A stretch of 64,000 bases of DNA, taken from NCBI GenBank assembly GCA_902800395.1, contig CADCEC010000003.1, positions 162,932 to 226,931 of the forward strand, written 5' to 3'. The position numbers were made by a program, and so were the translations under genes. Below the pieces are notes generated by a model. The model was not told the DNA's origin. It saw nothing but the letters and a program-made list of their open reading frames with translations, and made no database searches. Within the stretch, counting starts at the first letter, position 1, and every line of letters starts with the position of its first letter. Positions 35,462-43,738 of the stretch are shown one piece after another. Origin of the DNA: an uncultured Bacteroidota bacterium (GTDB lineage Bacteria; Bacteroidota; Bacteroidia; Bacteroidales; P3).

Positions 35462-36705
35462 AAGTGGAAAGTGGAAAGTGGAAAGCACTTGTCCTTTTTT
35501 TCCTTACACTTTCCGCCTGTTCGTCTACTCCGGGAAATAAGAAATACGACCCGGGGAAGGTGAACTTTACAGCCACGGTGAACCCGCTTTTCGACGGACA
35601 GGTATACCCGTCGCTGCTTCTGGGCTTGAATCAAGCCAATGCTCCCGAGCTGAACGAGCAGCTGGCGCCGTTTGCCATCACGGTGACTGCTCCCGTGCCG
35701 AATACGCTGCTGCGCGTAGTGGTAGATTCGACGATTTTCAACTACGTGACCACTTTCGAGGAAATCTTGCCGAAAAGGGGGGAGACATACACATTCCTGC
35801 CGAGAGTGAACTGGAAGTACGACCTGCTGAGCGGTCTGCGACAGTCGCGGCCTCTCGACCTGACGTTCACGTGCTACATCAATGATGAACAGGTGATGAC
35901 GAAAAACCTGCACTTTACACTTCGGACGGTGAACGAGTGCCCCCTCTCCTTCCGCCACGGAAATCAACGGTTCGATACGCGCTGGCTCTTCGCTGCTTTC
36001 GTCAACGAGGACCACCCCTACATCGAGCAGATTCTCTCAGAAATACTCTCGCAAGGGATAGTGAAGCGCATATCGGGCTATCAAAACGGAGCGAAAGCTG
36101 TGCGCGAACAGGTGTTTGCAGTGTGGTACTACGCGTTGAACCGCGGCATAGCCTACTCCTCCATCTCCTGCACCTCGAATCCCTCGTCCTCCACCAACGT
36201 GCAGCACATCCGATTTTTCGACCAGGTGTACAACTCGCGTCAAGCGAACTGCATCGATGCCTGTGTGTTTTTTGCATCGATACTGAGGAAGATAGGTCTG
36301 CGCCCGGTAATCTTCGTGGAACCTTGCCACGCCTACCTCGGCTACTATACCGACCGGAAGACAGACTCGAAAATTGTACTCCTCGAGACCACCATCACCG
36401 GGTGGGTGAATTTCCCGGAACTGGAAAAACACCTTGACGAGAACGGAAGACTCCCTGAAGAGCACTTCAACAAAGTGTCGAAATATCTCAGCGAAAAAGA
36501 ACGCAAGGATTATCTTGCCGGCAAGATGACCTTCGATGAACTGAAAATCGCTGTCGCACAATCACTCTTCGTGCAGGCCAACGAATATGATTTGGAGACC
36601 TATACCAAAAACAAGGCATTTTTTGAGGACCCAGACAATTTCTCGTACCAGCAACTGGACATTGAGAAACTGAGACAAATCGTCGCCCCTCTTCCCAGCG
36701 AGTAA
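35419..36705 (+). CDS. Lipoprotein with transglutaminase-like Cys-His site
   Basis: The product has 428 residues. A long basic start (MVRIRYTKSRHNKLK) precedes the leader and lipobox LTLSACSS. Residues 45-175 look like a beta domain. Residues 210-330 include NCIDACVFFASILRKIGLRP and EPCHAYLGYY, the Cys and His spacing of transglutaminase-like proteases, followed by a possible Glu or Asp partner. The n-region of the leader is encoded by gtggaaagtggaaa repeat words, so the true start may be a later GTG or TTG. The gene overlaps ruvC by 43 bp and closes the long operon. The substrate is unknown. Confidence 0.72.
   Translation: MVRIRYTKSRHNKLKVESGKWKALVLFFLTLSACSSTPGNKKYDPGKVNFTATVNPLFDGQVYPSLLLGLNQANAPELNEQLAPFAITVTAPVPNTLLRVVVDSTIFNYVTTFEEILPKRGETYTFLPRVNWKYDLLSGLRQSRPLDLTFTCYINDEQVMTKNLHFTLRTVNECPLSFRHGNQRFDTRWLFAAFVNEDHPYIEQILSEILSQGIVKRISGYQNGAKAVREQVFAVWYYALNRGIAYSSISCTSNPSSSTNVQHIRFFDQVYNSRQANCIDACVFFASILRKIGLRPVIFVEPCHAYLGYYTDRKTDSKIVLLETTITGWVNFPELEKHLDENGRLPEEHFNKVSKYLSEKERKDYLAGKMTFDELKIAVAQSLFVQANEYDLETYTKNKAFFEDPDNFSYQQLDIEKLRQIVAPLPSE
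35461..35489 (+). repeat. In-frame aaagtggaaa repeat words
   Basis: Three copies of aaagtgg-aa directly behind the ruvC stop are read as KVESGKWKA at the start of the lipoprotein leader. Confidence 0.7.
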
Positions 36706-36754
36706 AAATAAAACATTTTTTACCCGCGTTCGCATTTATATCAAGATATTTATG

Positions 36755-36762
36755 TATCTTTG
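36755..36762 (+). promoter_or_regulatory. -7 promoter element of the caspase-fold gene
   Basis: TATCTTTG is followed at once by the hairpin at 36763-36800, which would form the very 5' end of the transcript. Confidence 0.65.
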
Positions 36763-36800
36763 CAGTCTGTTTTCTCCCCATTATGGGCGGAAACAGACTG
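36763..36800 (+). promoter_or_regulatory. 5'-terminal mRNA hairpin upstream of the caspase-fold gene
   Basis: cagtctgttt pairs perfectly with aaacagactg (10 bp); inside, cccat and atggg extend the stem. There is no T-run. It begins directly behind the -7 element, so it may protect the transcript or bind a regulator. Confidence 0.55.
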
Positions 36801-36832
36801 CATATTAAGTAATTAATTAACAATAAAGAAAT

Positions 36833-38602
36833 ATGATGAAACGGATACTGACGGTTCTTTTTTTGCTAGGCACGATGGTGCCCCTGACGGCTCAAGTGGG
36901 AGAGAAAAACCTTAACCGACGCTATCAGAACGAGATTCGCGACTCGCTGGCCCAGGTGGTCTCGCAACGTCAGCGCGAGATGCAACGTACGGCCGAAAGT
37001 GTGCTGACTGCACTGCCCAACGAGGAGAAACTCTACGATGAGAGCTATATCACGGTGGTGGCCGAACTCATTGACACCGTCTATGCCGACGGTTCCCTCC
37101 ACCTCGACCTCCTTTACCGACTCTCTTACAACTGCCGACATCTGGAAGGTTGGACCGACGACTACCCCCTCGGTGTCTTCGACGTAGACTCCTCCAACAG
37201 CTGCCGCGCCATTTGCCGTCTCACCAAGCGCTTCGTGGAATCAACACTGAAAGATATCGCCACCGCGGGACGTGAGGTCGACATCACTATTTCCTCCTCT
37301 GCCGACGGTACCGAATTCCTTACCAAGATACCCTACGACGGTCGCTACGGCGACTTCCGCTACTGCCCCACTACCTTCAACGGCGAACGCATCCGTATCT
37401 CCGTCGACCGCACTTCCGGCATCTCCAACAACTGCCAACTTGCCTACCTCCGTACCCAGTCCGTCAAAGCCTTCCTCGAGGAGAACATCGAAGCCCTCCG
37501 CAAAACCCGCAACAACTACCGCTTCGTGACCCAGTCGTACAAAGACTCCATCAACACACATTACTACCGCCGCTCCAGCATCGAGTTGCGTTTTTATGAT
37601 GTCTTCGCCGGAACGGTGGAACGCATGCAGCGCGACCGCATGCACGACGACTACATCGAATACAACATCCCCGTCACGAAGGTTAAGAACGAGGACCTGT
37701 ATGTCCTCCTTATCGCAAATGAAAACTACGGCTGCAACCGCATCCCCGACGTGCCATATGCATTGGAGGACGGAGAGTTGGTGCGCCAGTACTTTATTAA
37801 AGCCCTCGGTGTTCCCGAACGTCAGGTGAAGTTGCTCCAAAACGCCACCCTTCAGGACATCCGGCAAGAGGGCATCCACTGGCTCACCGAGTTGTCACAG
37901 GCTGTAGCCACTAAGAAAGGTGAAGAGACGCTGCCCACCGCCAATATCGTCATTTACTTCGCCGGTCACGGTTTCACGGACCTCGACGGTGCCGCTTACC
38001 TCATGCCCACAGGCCTCGACGTCAGTGATATTAACTCCCTTAAATCCAACGGCCAGAAGAGCGGCTGGTGTCTCTTCGGTAGCAAAAAGAAGAGCACCGA
38101 CACCACGGGCTACGACATCGAACTCAGCAAGAAAGAGACACGCAAGCTGGCCGCCCAGTGCCTCTCCCTCGAGGAACTCTGCAGCACCTTCAACGCCAAA
38201 GTGATGCCCGTCAAAAACCTCACCCTGGTGGTCGACGCTTCCTTCAACGGCATCGGCCGTGATGGCAAACCCGTCGTTCACTGCGAGCGTAAGGACGAGG
38301 GCAAGAAGCATCGCAAACCCTCCCTCCGCAGCGACGCCGTGGTGCTTCTCGCTGCCGACTACAACAAGACAGCTTACGCTTTCGATGCCCACCATCACGG
38401 ATTCCTTACCTACTTCCTGCTGAAAGAAGTCAAATATCACGGTGACAACATCTTCCGTCTCACCTATCAGGACATCTTTGAAGAGGTGGCCCGCAAACTC
38501 AACAAGGAGTCGGCCCTGCAGAACAAATGGCAGGAAGCCATCGGTATCGCCGGCGGCAAATACAAAGACGGCTCCTGGCAAAAAATGAAAGTAAAGAACT
38601 AA
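36833..38602 (+). CDS. Caspase-fold (C14-like) secreted protein with Cys-to-Ser change
   Basis: The product has 589 residues with a signal peptide (ends PLTAQ). Residues 145-258 look like a degenerate OmpA-type domain (DITISSSADG, then NCQLAYLRTQSVKAFLEE). Residues 288-575 are a caspase-fold domain: LYVLLIANENYG, DGELVRQYFIKALGVPERQVKLLQNAT, IVIYFAGHGF with the catalytic His379, and LVVDASFNG. In active members the last motif reads DACxSG; here the expected Cys is Ser470. The protein is therefore an inactive scaffold or uses serine. It stands alone with its own promoter. Confidence 0.8.
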   Translation: MMKRILTVLFLLGTMVPLTAQVGEKNLNRRYQNEIRDSLAQVVSQRQREMQRTAESVLTALPNEEKLYDESYITVVAELIDTVYADGSLHLDLLYRLSYNCRHLEGWTDDYPLGVFDVDSSNSCRAICRLTKRFVESTLKDIATAGREVDITISSSADGTEFLTKIPYDGRYGDFRYCPTTFNGERIRISVDRTSGISNNCQLAYLRTQSVKAFLEENIEALRKTRNNYRFVTQSYKDSINTHYYRRSSIELRFYDVFAGTVERMQRDRMHDDYIEYNIPVTKVKNEDLYVLLIANENYGCNRIPDVPYALEDGELVRQYFIKALGVPERQVKLLQNATLQDIRQEGIHWLTELSQAVATKKGEETLPTANIVIYFAGHGFTDLDGAAYLMPTGLDVSDINSLKSNGQKSGWCLFGSKKKSTDTTGYDIELSKKETRKLAAQCLSLEELCSTFNAKVMPVKNLTLVVDASFNGIGRDGKPVVHCERKDEGKKHRKPSLRSDAVVLLAADYNKTAYAFDAHHHGFLTYFLLKEVKYHGDNIFRLTYQDIFEEVARKLNKESALQNKWQEAIGIAGGKYKDGSWQKMKVKN

Positions 38603-38640
38603 TTCAATCAATAATTCAAGCAATCAAACAATCATAGTTA
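38601..38640 (+). repeat. Intergenic aatcaagc repeat words
   Basis: aattcaatcaataattcaag and caatcaaacaatc fill the gap between the caspase-fold gene and kce. The same words occur in frame at 32697, 39692 and 43553. Confidence 0.7.
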
Positions 38641-39470
38641 TGGATAAACTCATCATCACCGCCGCCATCTGCGGCGCAGAAGTCACCAAAGAGCAGAACC
38701 CCAACGTCCCCTACACCGTAGAGGAAATCGTCCGCGAGGCCAAGAGCGCCGTCGATGCCGGTGCCGCCATCGTCCACCTCCATGTCCGCGAGGACGACGG
38801 CACCCCCACCCAGAGCCACGTCCGCTTCCAGGAGTGCACCGAGGCCATCCTCAAGGCTTGCCCCAACGTCATCCTCATCCCCTCTACCGGCGGTGCCGTG
38901 GGTATGACTCCCGACGAACGTCTCGACTCCACCAACACCAACCCCGTCCCCGAGATGGCTACCCTCGACTGCGGCACCTGCAACTTCGGCGACGACATCT
39001 TCGACAACACCATGCCCACCATGCGTGCCTTCGGCAAACGCATGATTGAGAAGGGCATCAAACCCGAATACGAGTGCTTCGAGATGGGTCACCTCGACAC
39101 CATCCTCACCATGGCCCGCAAGGGCGAGGTGCCCGGCAATCCGATGCAATTTAACTTCGTCCTCGGCGTCCCCGGCTGCACTCCCGCCACCGTCGACAAC
39201 CTCTGCTGGCTCGTCAACAAGATTCCCGCCGGCAGCACCTGGACTGCCACCGGCATTGGCCGTCATGCTTTCACGCTGGCCGCTCCCGCCATCGTTATGG
39301 GCGGCAACGTCCGCGTGGGCTTCGAGGATAACCTCTACCTCGAACGCGGCGTCCTCGCCAAGTCCAACGGCGAACTCGTCGACAAAGTCGTCCGCATGGC
39401 CAAACTCCTCGGCCGTCAGGTAGCCACCTCCGACGAAGCCCGCGAAATCCTCTCCTTGAAAAAAAGATAA
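38640..39470 (+). CDS. kce: 3-keto-5-aminohexanoate cleavage enzyme (BKACE family)
   Basis: The product has 276 residues. The zinc site HLHVRED near residue 46, STGGAVGMTPDERL, PEMATLDCGTCNFGD and ATGIGRHAF are family marks. The original member splits 3-keto-5-aminohexanoate with acetyl-CoA in lysine fermentation; other BKACE members use related beta-keto acids. None of the other lysine-fermentation genes (kamA, kal, kdd) are in the window, so the substrate remains open. No signal peptide. Confidence 0.85.
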   Translation: MDKLIITAAICGAEVTKEQNPNVPYTVEEIVREAKSAVDAGAAIVHLHVREDDGTPTQSHVRFQECTEAILKACPNVILIPSTGGAVGMTPDERLDSTNTNPVPEMATLDCGTCNFGDDIFDNTMPTMRAFGKRMIEKGIKPEYECFEMGHLDTILTMARKGEVPGNPMQFNFVLGVPGCTPATVDNLCWLVNKIPAGSTWTATGIGRHAFTLAAPAIVMGGNVRVGFEDNLYLERGVLAKSNGELVDKVVRMAKLLGRQVATSDEAREILSLKKR

Positions 39471-39518
39471 TGGAGCACCGGCTTCCAGCCGGCATAACAT
39501 AATAAAAGAAAAATTACA

Positions 39519-41681
39519 ATGAAGAGAATAATTCTTACTCTGGCAGCTGCCCTCATCACCTTCTGCGGCACCGCCCAGAACCAACAGGACGAGGCTACTC
39601 GAATGCAGAAAGAGATTCTCAAGACCTTCCATAAAAGAGACCTCTCCCAGCAGCCCCATAAGAGCCACATCCCCCTGGCTTCTCAGGCAGCCAAGCAATC
39701 AATCAAGCAAGTAATCAAATCCCTCCCCGAGGATCGCGTCTGGTTCCCCGGCGAATGGGAGGAGGTGAAGGCCATCGTCGTCACCCCTTTCTACAGCTAT
39801 AAAGTCCCCGGCCACGAGAATAGCTACTACTGGTACGCCGACCCCCTGGTCACTGGCTATGCTGACTACTACCAGTACTCGGCCGGCTGGCAGCACCGCG
39901 GCACCGGCCCTTACAACTCTGTAATGGACACCGTCTCTGACCACGGCAAGGTTTTCTTCTACCTCATGGACGGCATCCAGTTGGGCGGTGCCGAAGCCTG
40001 GGTACACATCGAACATCCCAAAGACTCCGCCATCGTGCTCCGCACGCTTGCCCGCATGGGTCTCCGCCACGACAATGTGCGCTTCATCATCGGCGCAGGC
40101 AACTCTTTCTGGTACCGCGACTGCGGCCCCATCGCTTTCTACTACGGCGACCAGGACTCCCTCGCCATGCTCGACTTCACCTACTATCCCGGCCGTGCCC
40201 TCGACGACTCGCTGCCCTCGCTCATCCACCAACAGATGGGTATCCCCAACTACATGACCAAAGTCTTTTGGGAAGGCGGCAACTGCCTCGTCGACGGTGC
40301 CGGCATGCTCTTCACCTCGGATGGTGTCTACTCTGCCAACAACAGTACCTATGGGCAGTACACCTGGGACGGACAGAATATCAACACGCTGACCTATGAA
40401 AGCCGCACCGCCCTGAATGCCACTCAGACCAAAGAGGCTTTCCGTCAGCTCCTCGGTCAACGCGCCACCTACATCCTGCCCCGCTACCGCTACGACGGCG
40501 GCACCGGCCACGTGGACCTCTATGCCGATGCCTGGGACGAGAACGGCTTCGTCTTCTCCGTGATGCCCGACAGATACTCCTCGTGGGTTGACTACAGAAC
40601 CGGGCAGAAGAACATCGACTCCCTTTGCTCCTACAAGAGCCTCTTCAACCGCAACTACTACACCATGGGCACCCTCCCCTTCCCCTCGAAGGACGATGGC
40701 AGCGACTTCGTCTCGCAGGCCGAATATACCACCAACTACACCCGCACCTACTCCAACCACACCTTCGTCAACAACGTCATCCTTCAGCCCTGCTTCTCCG
40801 CGGTGGTCAACGGACAGCCCTCGGCCGCTTGGGACCGCACCAACCTCGAAGCTGTCGCCGCCGCCTATCCGGGCTACACTATCTATCCTGTGGATGTGCG
40901 TGAGTTCGACGGCTCTGGCGGTGCCATCCACTGCGTCACCAAGCAGATTCCCGCCGACAACCCCGTCCGTATCCTCCACAAGAACATCCACGGAATCATG
41001 ACCGCCGGCCTCGGAAACTCTAACCTCCCCGTCAGCGCCATCATCACCAACCGCAGCGGCATCGCCCACGCCGAAGTGATGTACCGCGTCAACGGCGGCG
41101 AATGGCAGACCCTCAACCTCACCGCCAACGGCAACCGCTGGTACGGGCAATTCCCCTTCTCCGAAATCAACACCATCGTCGACTCTGTCGACTACTACAT
41201 CTCCGCCACCTCCAACAACGGCAAGACCATCACCAAACCGATGACCGCCAACCAGGGTGGCTACTACCACTTCGCCTTCGGCACCGACGCTCTGTTCGAC
41301 TCCACATGGTTCGACTTCGACACCACCCCCATGCCCATGGAGAACATCACCTTCCTCTTTGGCTCCAACTGGGCCACCGAGGACAACAACGAGCCCCGTC
41401 CCGTCGGCATCGACGATGTCGAGAACCTCGACGACAACTTCGGTCAGTTCTATCCCAACCCTGCCACCGACCAGGCCAACCTCCAGATCAACCTCGGCAA
41501 TGGACAGAACTACACCGTCACCATCATCGACAACAGCGGCCGCACCGTCCACACCTCCAGCCTCCAGGCTGCCGGCCAGATTATCTACACCATCAACGCC
41601 AGCCGCCTGGCCACAGGCATCTACCACGTGGTCTTCAGCAACAACGACACCCGCGTCGTCCGCCGCTTAATTGTCAAGTAA
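39519..41681 (+). CDS. Secreted PPAD-like deiminase with T9SS sorting domain
   Basis: The product has 720 residues. Signal peptide 1-20 (ends GTAQ). Residues 75-480 are a guanidine-modifying deiminase domain: FWYRDCGPIAFY (Asp201), WEGGNCLVDGAG, GGTGHVDLYAD (His331, Asp333), NNVILQPCF (Asn419) and GGAIHCVTKQIP (Cys472). Residues 480-590 look like an Ig-type domain. The end, from FYPNPATDQANL to RLIVK, is a type A T9SS sorting domain. This is the layout of Porphyromonas gingivalis peptidylarginine deiminase, which converts arginine residues to citrulline outside the cell; agmatine deiminases lack the last two domains. Protein versus agmatine substrate is not settled. It overlaps the convergent glycosyltransferase by 15 bp. 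Confidence 0.85.
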   Translation: MKRIILTLAAALITFCGTAQNQQDEATRMQKEILKTFHKRDLSQQPHKSHIPLASQAAKQSIKQVIKSLPEDRVWFPGEWEEVKAIVVTPFYSYKVPGHENSYYWYADPLVTGYADYYQYSAGWQHRGTGPYNSVMDTVSDHGKVFFYLMDGIQLGGAEAWVHIEHPKDSAIVLRTLARMGLRHDNVRFIIGAGNSFWYRDCGPIAFYYGDQDSLAMLDFTYYPGRALDDSLPSLIHQQMGIPNYMTKVFWEGGNCLVDGAGMLFTSDGVYSANNSTYGQYTWDGQNINTLTYESRTALNATQTKEAFRQLLGQRATYILPRYRYDGGTGHVDLYADAWDENGFVFSVMPDRYSSWVDYRTGQKNIDSLCSYKSLFNRNYYTMGTLPFPSKDDGSDFVSQAEYTTNYTRTYSNHTFVNNVILQPCFSAVVNGQPSAAWDRTNLEAVAAAYPGYTIYPVDVREFDGSGGAIHCVTKQIPADNPVRILHKNIHGIMTAGLGNSNLPVSAIITNRSGIAHAEVMYRVNGGEWQTLNLTANGNRWYGQFPFSEINTIVDSVDYYISATSNNGKTITKPMTANQGGYYHFAFGTDALFDSTWFDFDTTPMPMENITFLFGSNWATEDNNEPRPVGIDDVENLDDNFGQFYPNPATDQANLQINLGNGQNYTVTIIDNSGRTVHTSSLQAAGQIIYTINASRLATGIYHVVFSNNDTRVVRRLIVK
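39692..39720 (+). repeat. In-frame aatcaagc repeat words in the PPAD-like gene
   Basis: aagcaatcaatcaagcaag is read as KQSIKQ between the signal peptide and the catalytic domain. Confidence 0.7.
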
Positions 41682-42815
41682 ACTTATGTAAACCGCCATC
41701 ATATCGGCGGAGACCTTCTCAGGGGCGAATTTCATTCGATGAATTCGCCCCTTTTCTATGCACTGCTGTCGCAAGTCCTCGTCTTCGCAGAGACGGAGCA
41801 ACTGGCGGGCAATGGCCTCCACATCGTCGGGAGCCGCGTACAAGGCGGCATCGCCACCCGCCTCCGGCATCGACGACACATCGCTCGTCACCACCGGACA
41901 GTCGCAGCACATGCTCTCCAGCACCGGAATGCCGAAACCCTCGAAACGCGACAGATACACACTCGCTACCGCACCCCTATACAATGAAGGAAAGTCAGTA
42001 AAACTAGCCCCTGACAGCACCCTCACACGCTCGTTGGTGCAGGCGAGGACGCGCTGTCCATAATCGCCCCGCGGACGTCCGACAAGCACCAGAGCCACAT
42101 CCTCCGGCAACCGCTTCATCGCCTCAATCACCCGCAACTGGTTCTTCCGCTCCTCCAACGTCCCCACACAAAGGACATACCGATCCGGCAACCCATACTT
42201 CTCCCTCACCTCCACATTTGTCCTTTCACTCCCTTTCACTCCCTCCTCACTCCCTTTCACTCCCCAAAAAGCAGAATCGCAACTCTGATACACCACCCTT
42301 ATCTTCTCCTCCGGCACCCCAAGAAACTCCATCAAGTCGCGTTTCGTCTGCTCACTGATGGCCACCACCACATCCGCCACACGACAGGCGTGGCGCATCT
42401 TCTGCCGGTGGATGACACGGTCGGCAGGCTTGAAAAACTCAGGAAAACGGTATACTATCAGGTCGTGCATCGTCACCACCTTCTTCACCCCCTTCGGAAG
42501 CCCGTAGGGCAACTCATGGCTCAGCCCGTGGAAAAGCTCCACCCCATCCTTCTTCACCGCACGGCTCACTCCCACACTCCGCCACACACTCTTCATCACC
42601 TTCCACACCCCCTTCGGCTCCACCACTCGCAAGGGCATATTTTCAAAAAAATGCTCATACCTTCCCTTCACACTCGGCGTATACAACACCACTGTGCCAG
42701 CCTCACTCTTAACTCTTAACTCATAACTCATAACTCCACCTATCACCCCCCGGCTGTAGTTCCCCAGCCCCGTGTTGTTGCGGAACGCCCTCTTCGCATC
42801 GTAACCAATAAGCAT
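41667..42815 (-). CDS. Glycosyltransferase family 4 (group 1)
   Basis: The product has 382 residues. GT-B fold marks: FHGLSHELPYGLPKG and TMHDLIVYRFPEF in the first half; LCVGTLEERKNQLRVIEAM, LVLVGRPRGDYG and FEGFGIPVLESMCCDCPVV (the E-x7-E motif) in the second. It transfers a sugar from a nucleotide donor onto a surface glycan or lipid; the sugars are unknown. Two segments, VMSYELRVKSEAG and GVKGSEEGVKGSE, are encoded by in-frame repeat words and lie in surface loops between conserved strands. No neighbouring glycan genes are seen. Confidence 0.88.
   Translation of the reverse strand: MLIGYDAKRAFRNNTGLGNYSRGVIGGVMSYELRVKSEAGTVVLYTPSVKGRYEHFFENMPLRVVEPKGVWKVMKSVWRSVGVSRAVKKDGVELFHGLSHELPYGLPKGVKKVVTMHDLIVYRFPEFFKPADRVIHRQKMRHACRVADVVVAISEQTKRDLMEFLGVPEEKIRVVYQSCDSAFWGVKGSEEGVKGSERTNVEVREKYGLPDRYVLCVGTLEERKNQLRVIEAMKRLPEDVALVLVGRPRGDYGQRVLACTNERVRVLSGASFTDFPSLYRGAVASVYLSRFEGFGIPVLESMCCDCPVVTSDVSSMPEAGGDAALYAAPDDVEAIARQLLRLCEDEDLRQQCIEKGRIHRMKFAPEKVSADMMAVYISLLDN
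42222..42265 (-). repeat. In-frame gggagtgaaag repeat words in the glycosyltransferase
   Basis: Four degenerate copies on the minus strand are read as GVKGSEEGVKGSE. The same word occurs in frame at 55962 and 57152. Confidence 0.8.
42704..42737 (-). repeat. In-frame gagttatgagttaagagtt repeat words in the glycosyltransferase
   Basis: On the minus strand these are read as MSYELRVKSE near the N-terminus. Similar words lie between genes at 9668-9689 and 47571-47623. Confidence 0.8.
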
Positions 42816-42949
42816 AATAGTTAATAGATTATAGTTGATAGATAATAGTTTTTTTCAAAAACGTAATGAAACAAAAAAAATTTCGTATCTTTGCAAAAAA
42901 ATATCCACCATCAACTATTATCTATAATCTATTAACTATTATCTATTCA
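42815..42949. repeat. Large inverted repeat of ttaactattatct words around a divergent promoter
   Basis: 42815-42850 (atagttaatagattatagtt) is the reverse complement, with few changes, of part of 42910-42949. The arms flank the TATCTTTG element at 42886-42893 and lie between the divergent glycosyltransferase and methyltransferase genes. Confidence 0.75.
42886..42893 (+). promoter_or_regulatory. -7 promoter element of the SpoU methyltransferase gene
   Basis: TATCTTTG lies 58 bp before the start at 42952, between the two repeat arms. Confidence 0.6.
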
Positions 42950-42951
42950 GA

Positions 42952-43671
42952 ATGCCAAGAATTGATCTCAACAACCCCACTGCATTACAAAAGCTACTGA
43001 ACACCATCGACTTAGATAGCAAGGAGACACTTTACGAGAAAGCGTCGCAGCTCGTCTCCGAGAACCGCCGCGCCCTCATCGACCGCATAGCGCCCCTCCG
43101 CACCCGCCACATCACCGTGGCGCTGGAGGATGTCTACCAGTCTCACAATGCCGCCGCCGTCCTCCGCTCCTGCGACTGCTTCGGCATCCAGGATGTCCAT
43201 GTCGTCGAGCGCAACAACCCCTTCAATCCCGCCGGCGACGTCGCCGTGGGCTCCTCCAAGTGGGTCGACTACTATTCCTACCCCGACATCCAGTCGGCCT
43301 ATGCCGAGCTGCGCCGCCGCGGCTACCGCATCGTCGCCACCACCCCCCACACCAACGACACCCTCATCACCGACCTCGACATCTCCACCCCCGTGGCCCT
43401 CATCTTCGGCACCGAGCTCACCGGCCTCACCCCCGAAGCCATCGACCTCGCCGACGAATATGTCAAGATACCCATGTACGGCTTCACCGAAAGCTTCAAC
43501 ATCTCCGTCTCCGTCGCCCTCTCCCTCTTCAACCTCACCGAACGCCTCCGCCACTCAAACAATCAAGCTTTCATGCAATCAAGCAATGAATTGCTCGACC
43601 TCAAACTCCACTGGCTCGCCCAAACCATCCGCGACGGAGAACAAGTATTGTTGATGCTCTCCAACAATTAA
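42952..43671 (+). CDS. trmH: SpoU/TrmH family RNA 2'-O-methyltransferase
   Basis: The product has 239 residues. SPOUT motifs: VYQSHNAAAVLRSCDCFGIQDVHVVE, LIFGTELTGLTPEAIDLADEYVKIPMYGFTESFNISVSVA (knot with the SAM site). An N-terminal helical part and length fit TrmH, which methylates G18 of tRNA; other SpoU members act on 23S rRNA. Residues 200-214 (SNNQAFMQSSNE) are encoded by in-frame repeat words in the helix after the knot. Confidence 0.88.
   Translation: MPRIDLNNPTALQKLLNTIDLDSKETLYEKASQLVSENRRALIDRIAPLRTRHITVALEDVYQSHNAAAVLRSCDCFGIQDVHVVERNNPFNPAGDVAVGSSKWVDYYSYPDIQSAYAELRRRGYRIVATTPHTNDTLITDLDISTPVALIFGTELTGLTPEAIDLADEYVKIPMYGFTESFNISVSVALSLFNLTERLRHSNNQAFMQSSNELLDLKLHWLAQTIRDGEQVLLMLSNN
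43553..43593 (+). repeat. In-frame aatcaagc repeat words in the methyltransferase
   Basis: caaacaatcaagctttcatg and caatcaagcaatg are read as NNQAFMQSSNE, after the conserved knot. Confidence 0.7.
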
Positions 43672-43738
43672 TTTTTGCATATTAACATAATATTCGTTGA
43701 ACTTTTACGTTTTTCGAAAAAATAAAAAAATCACCATC

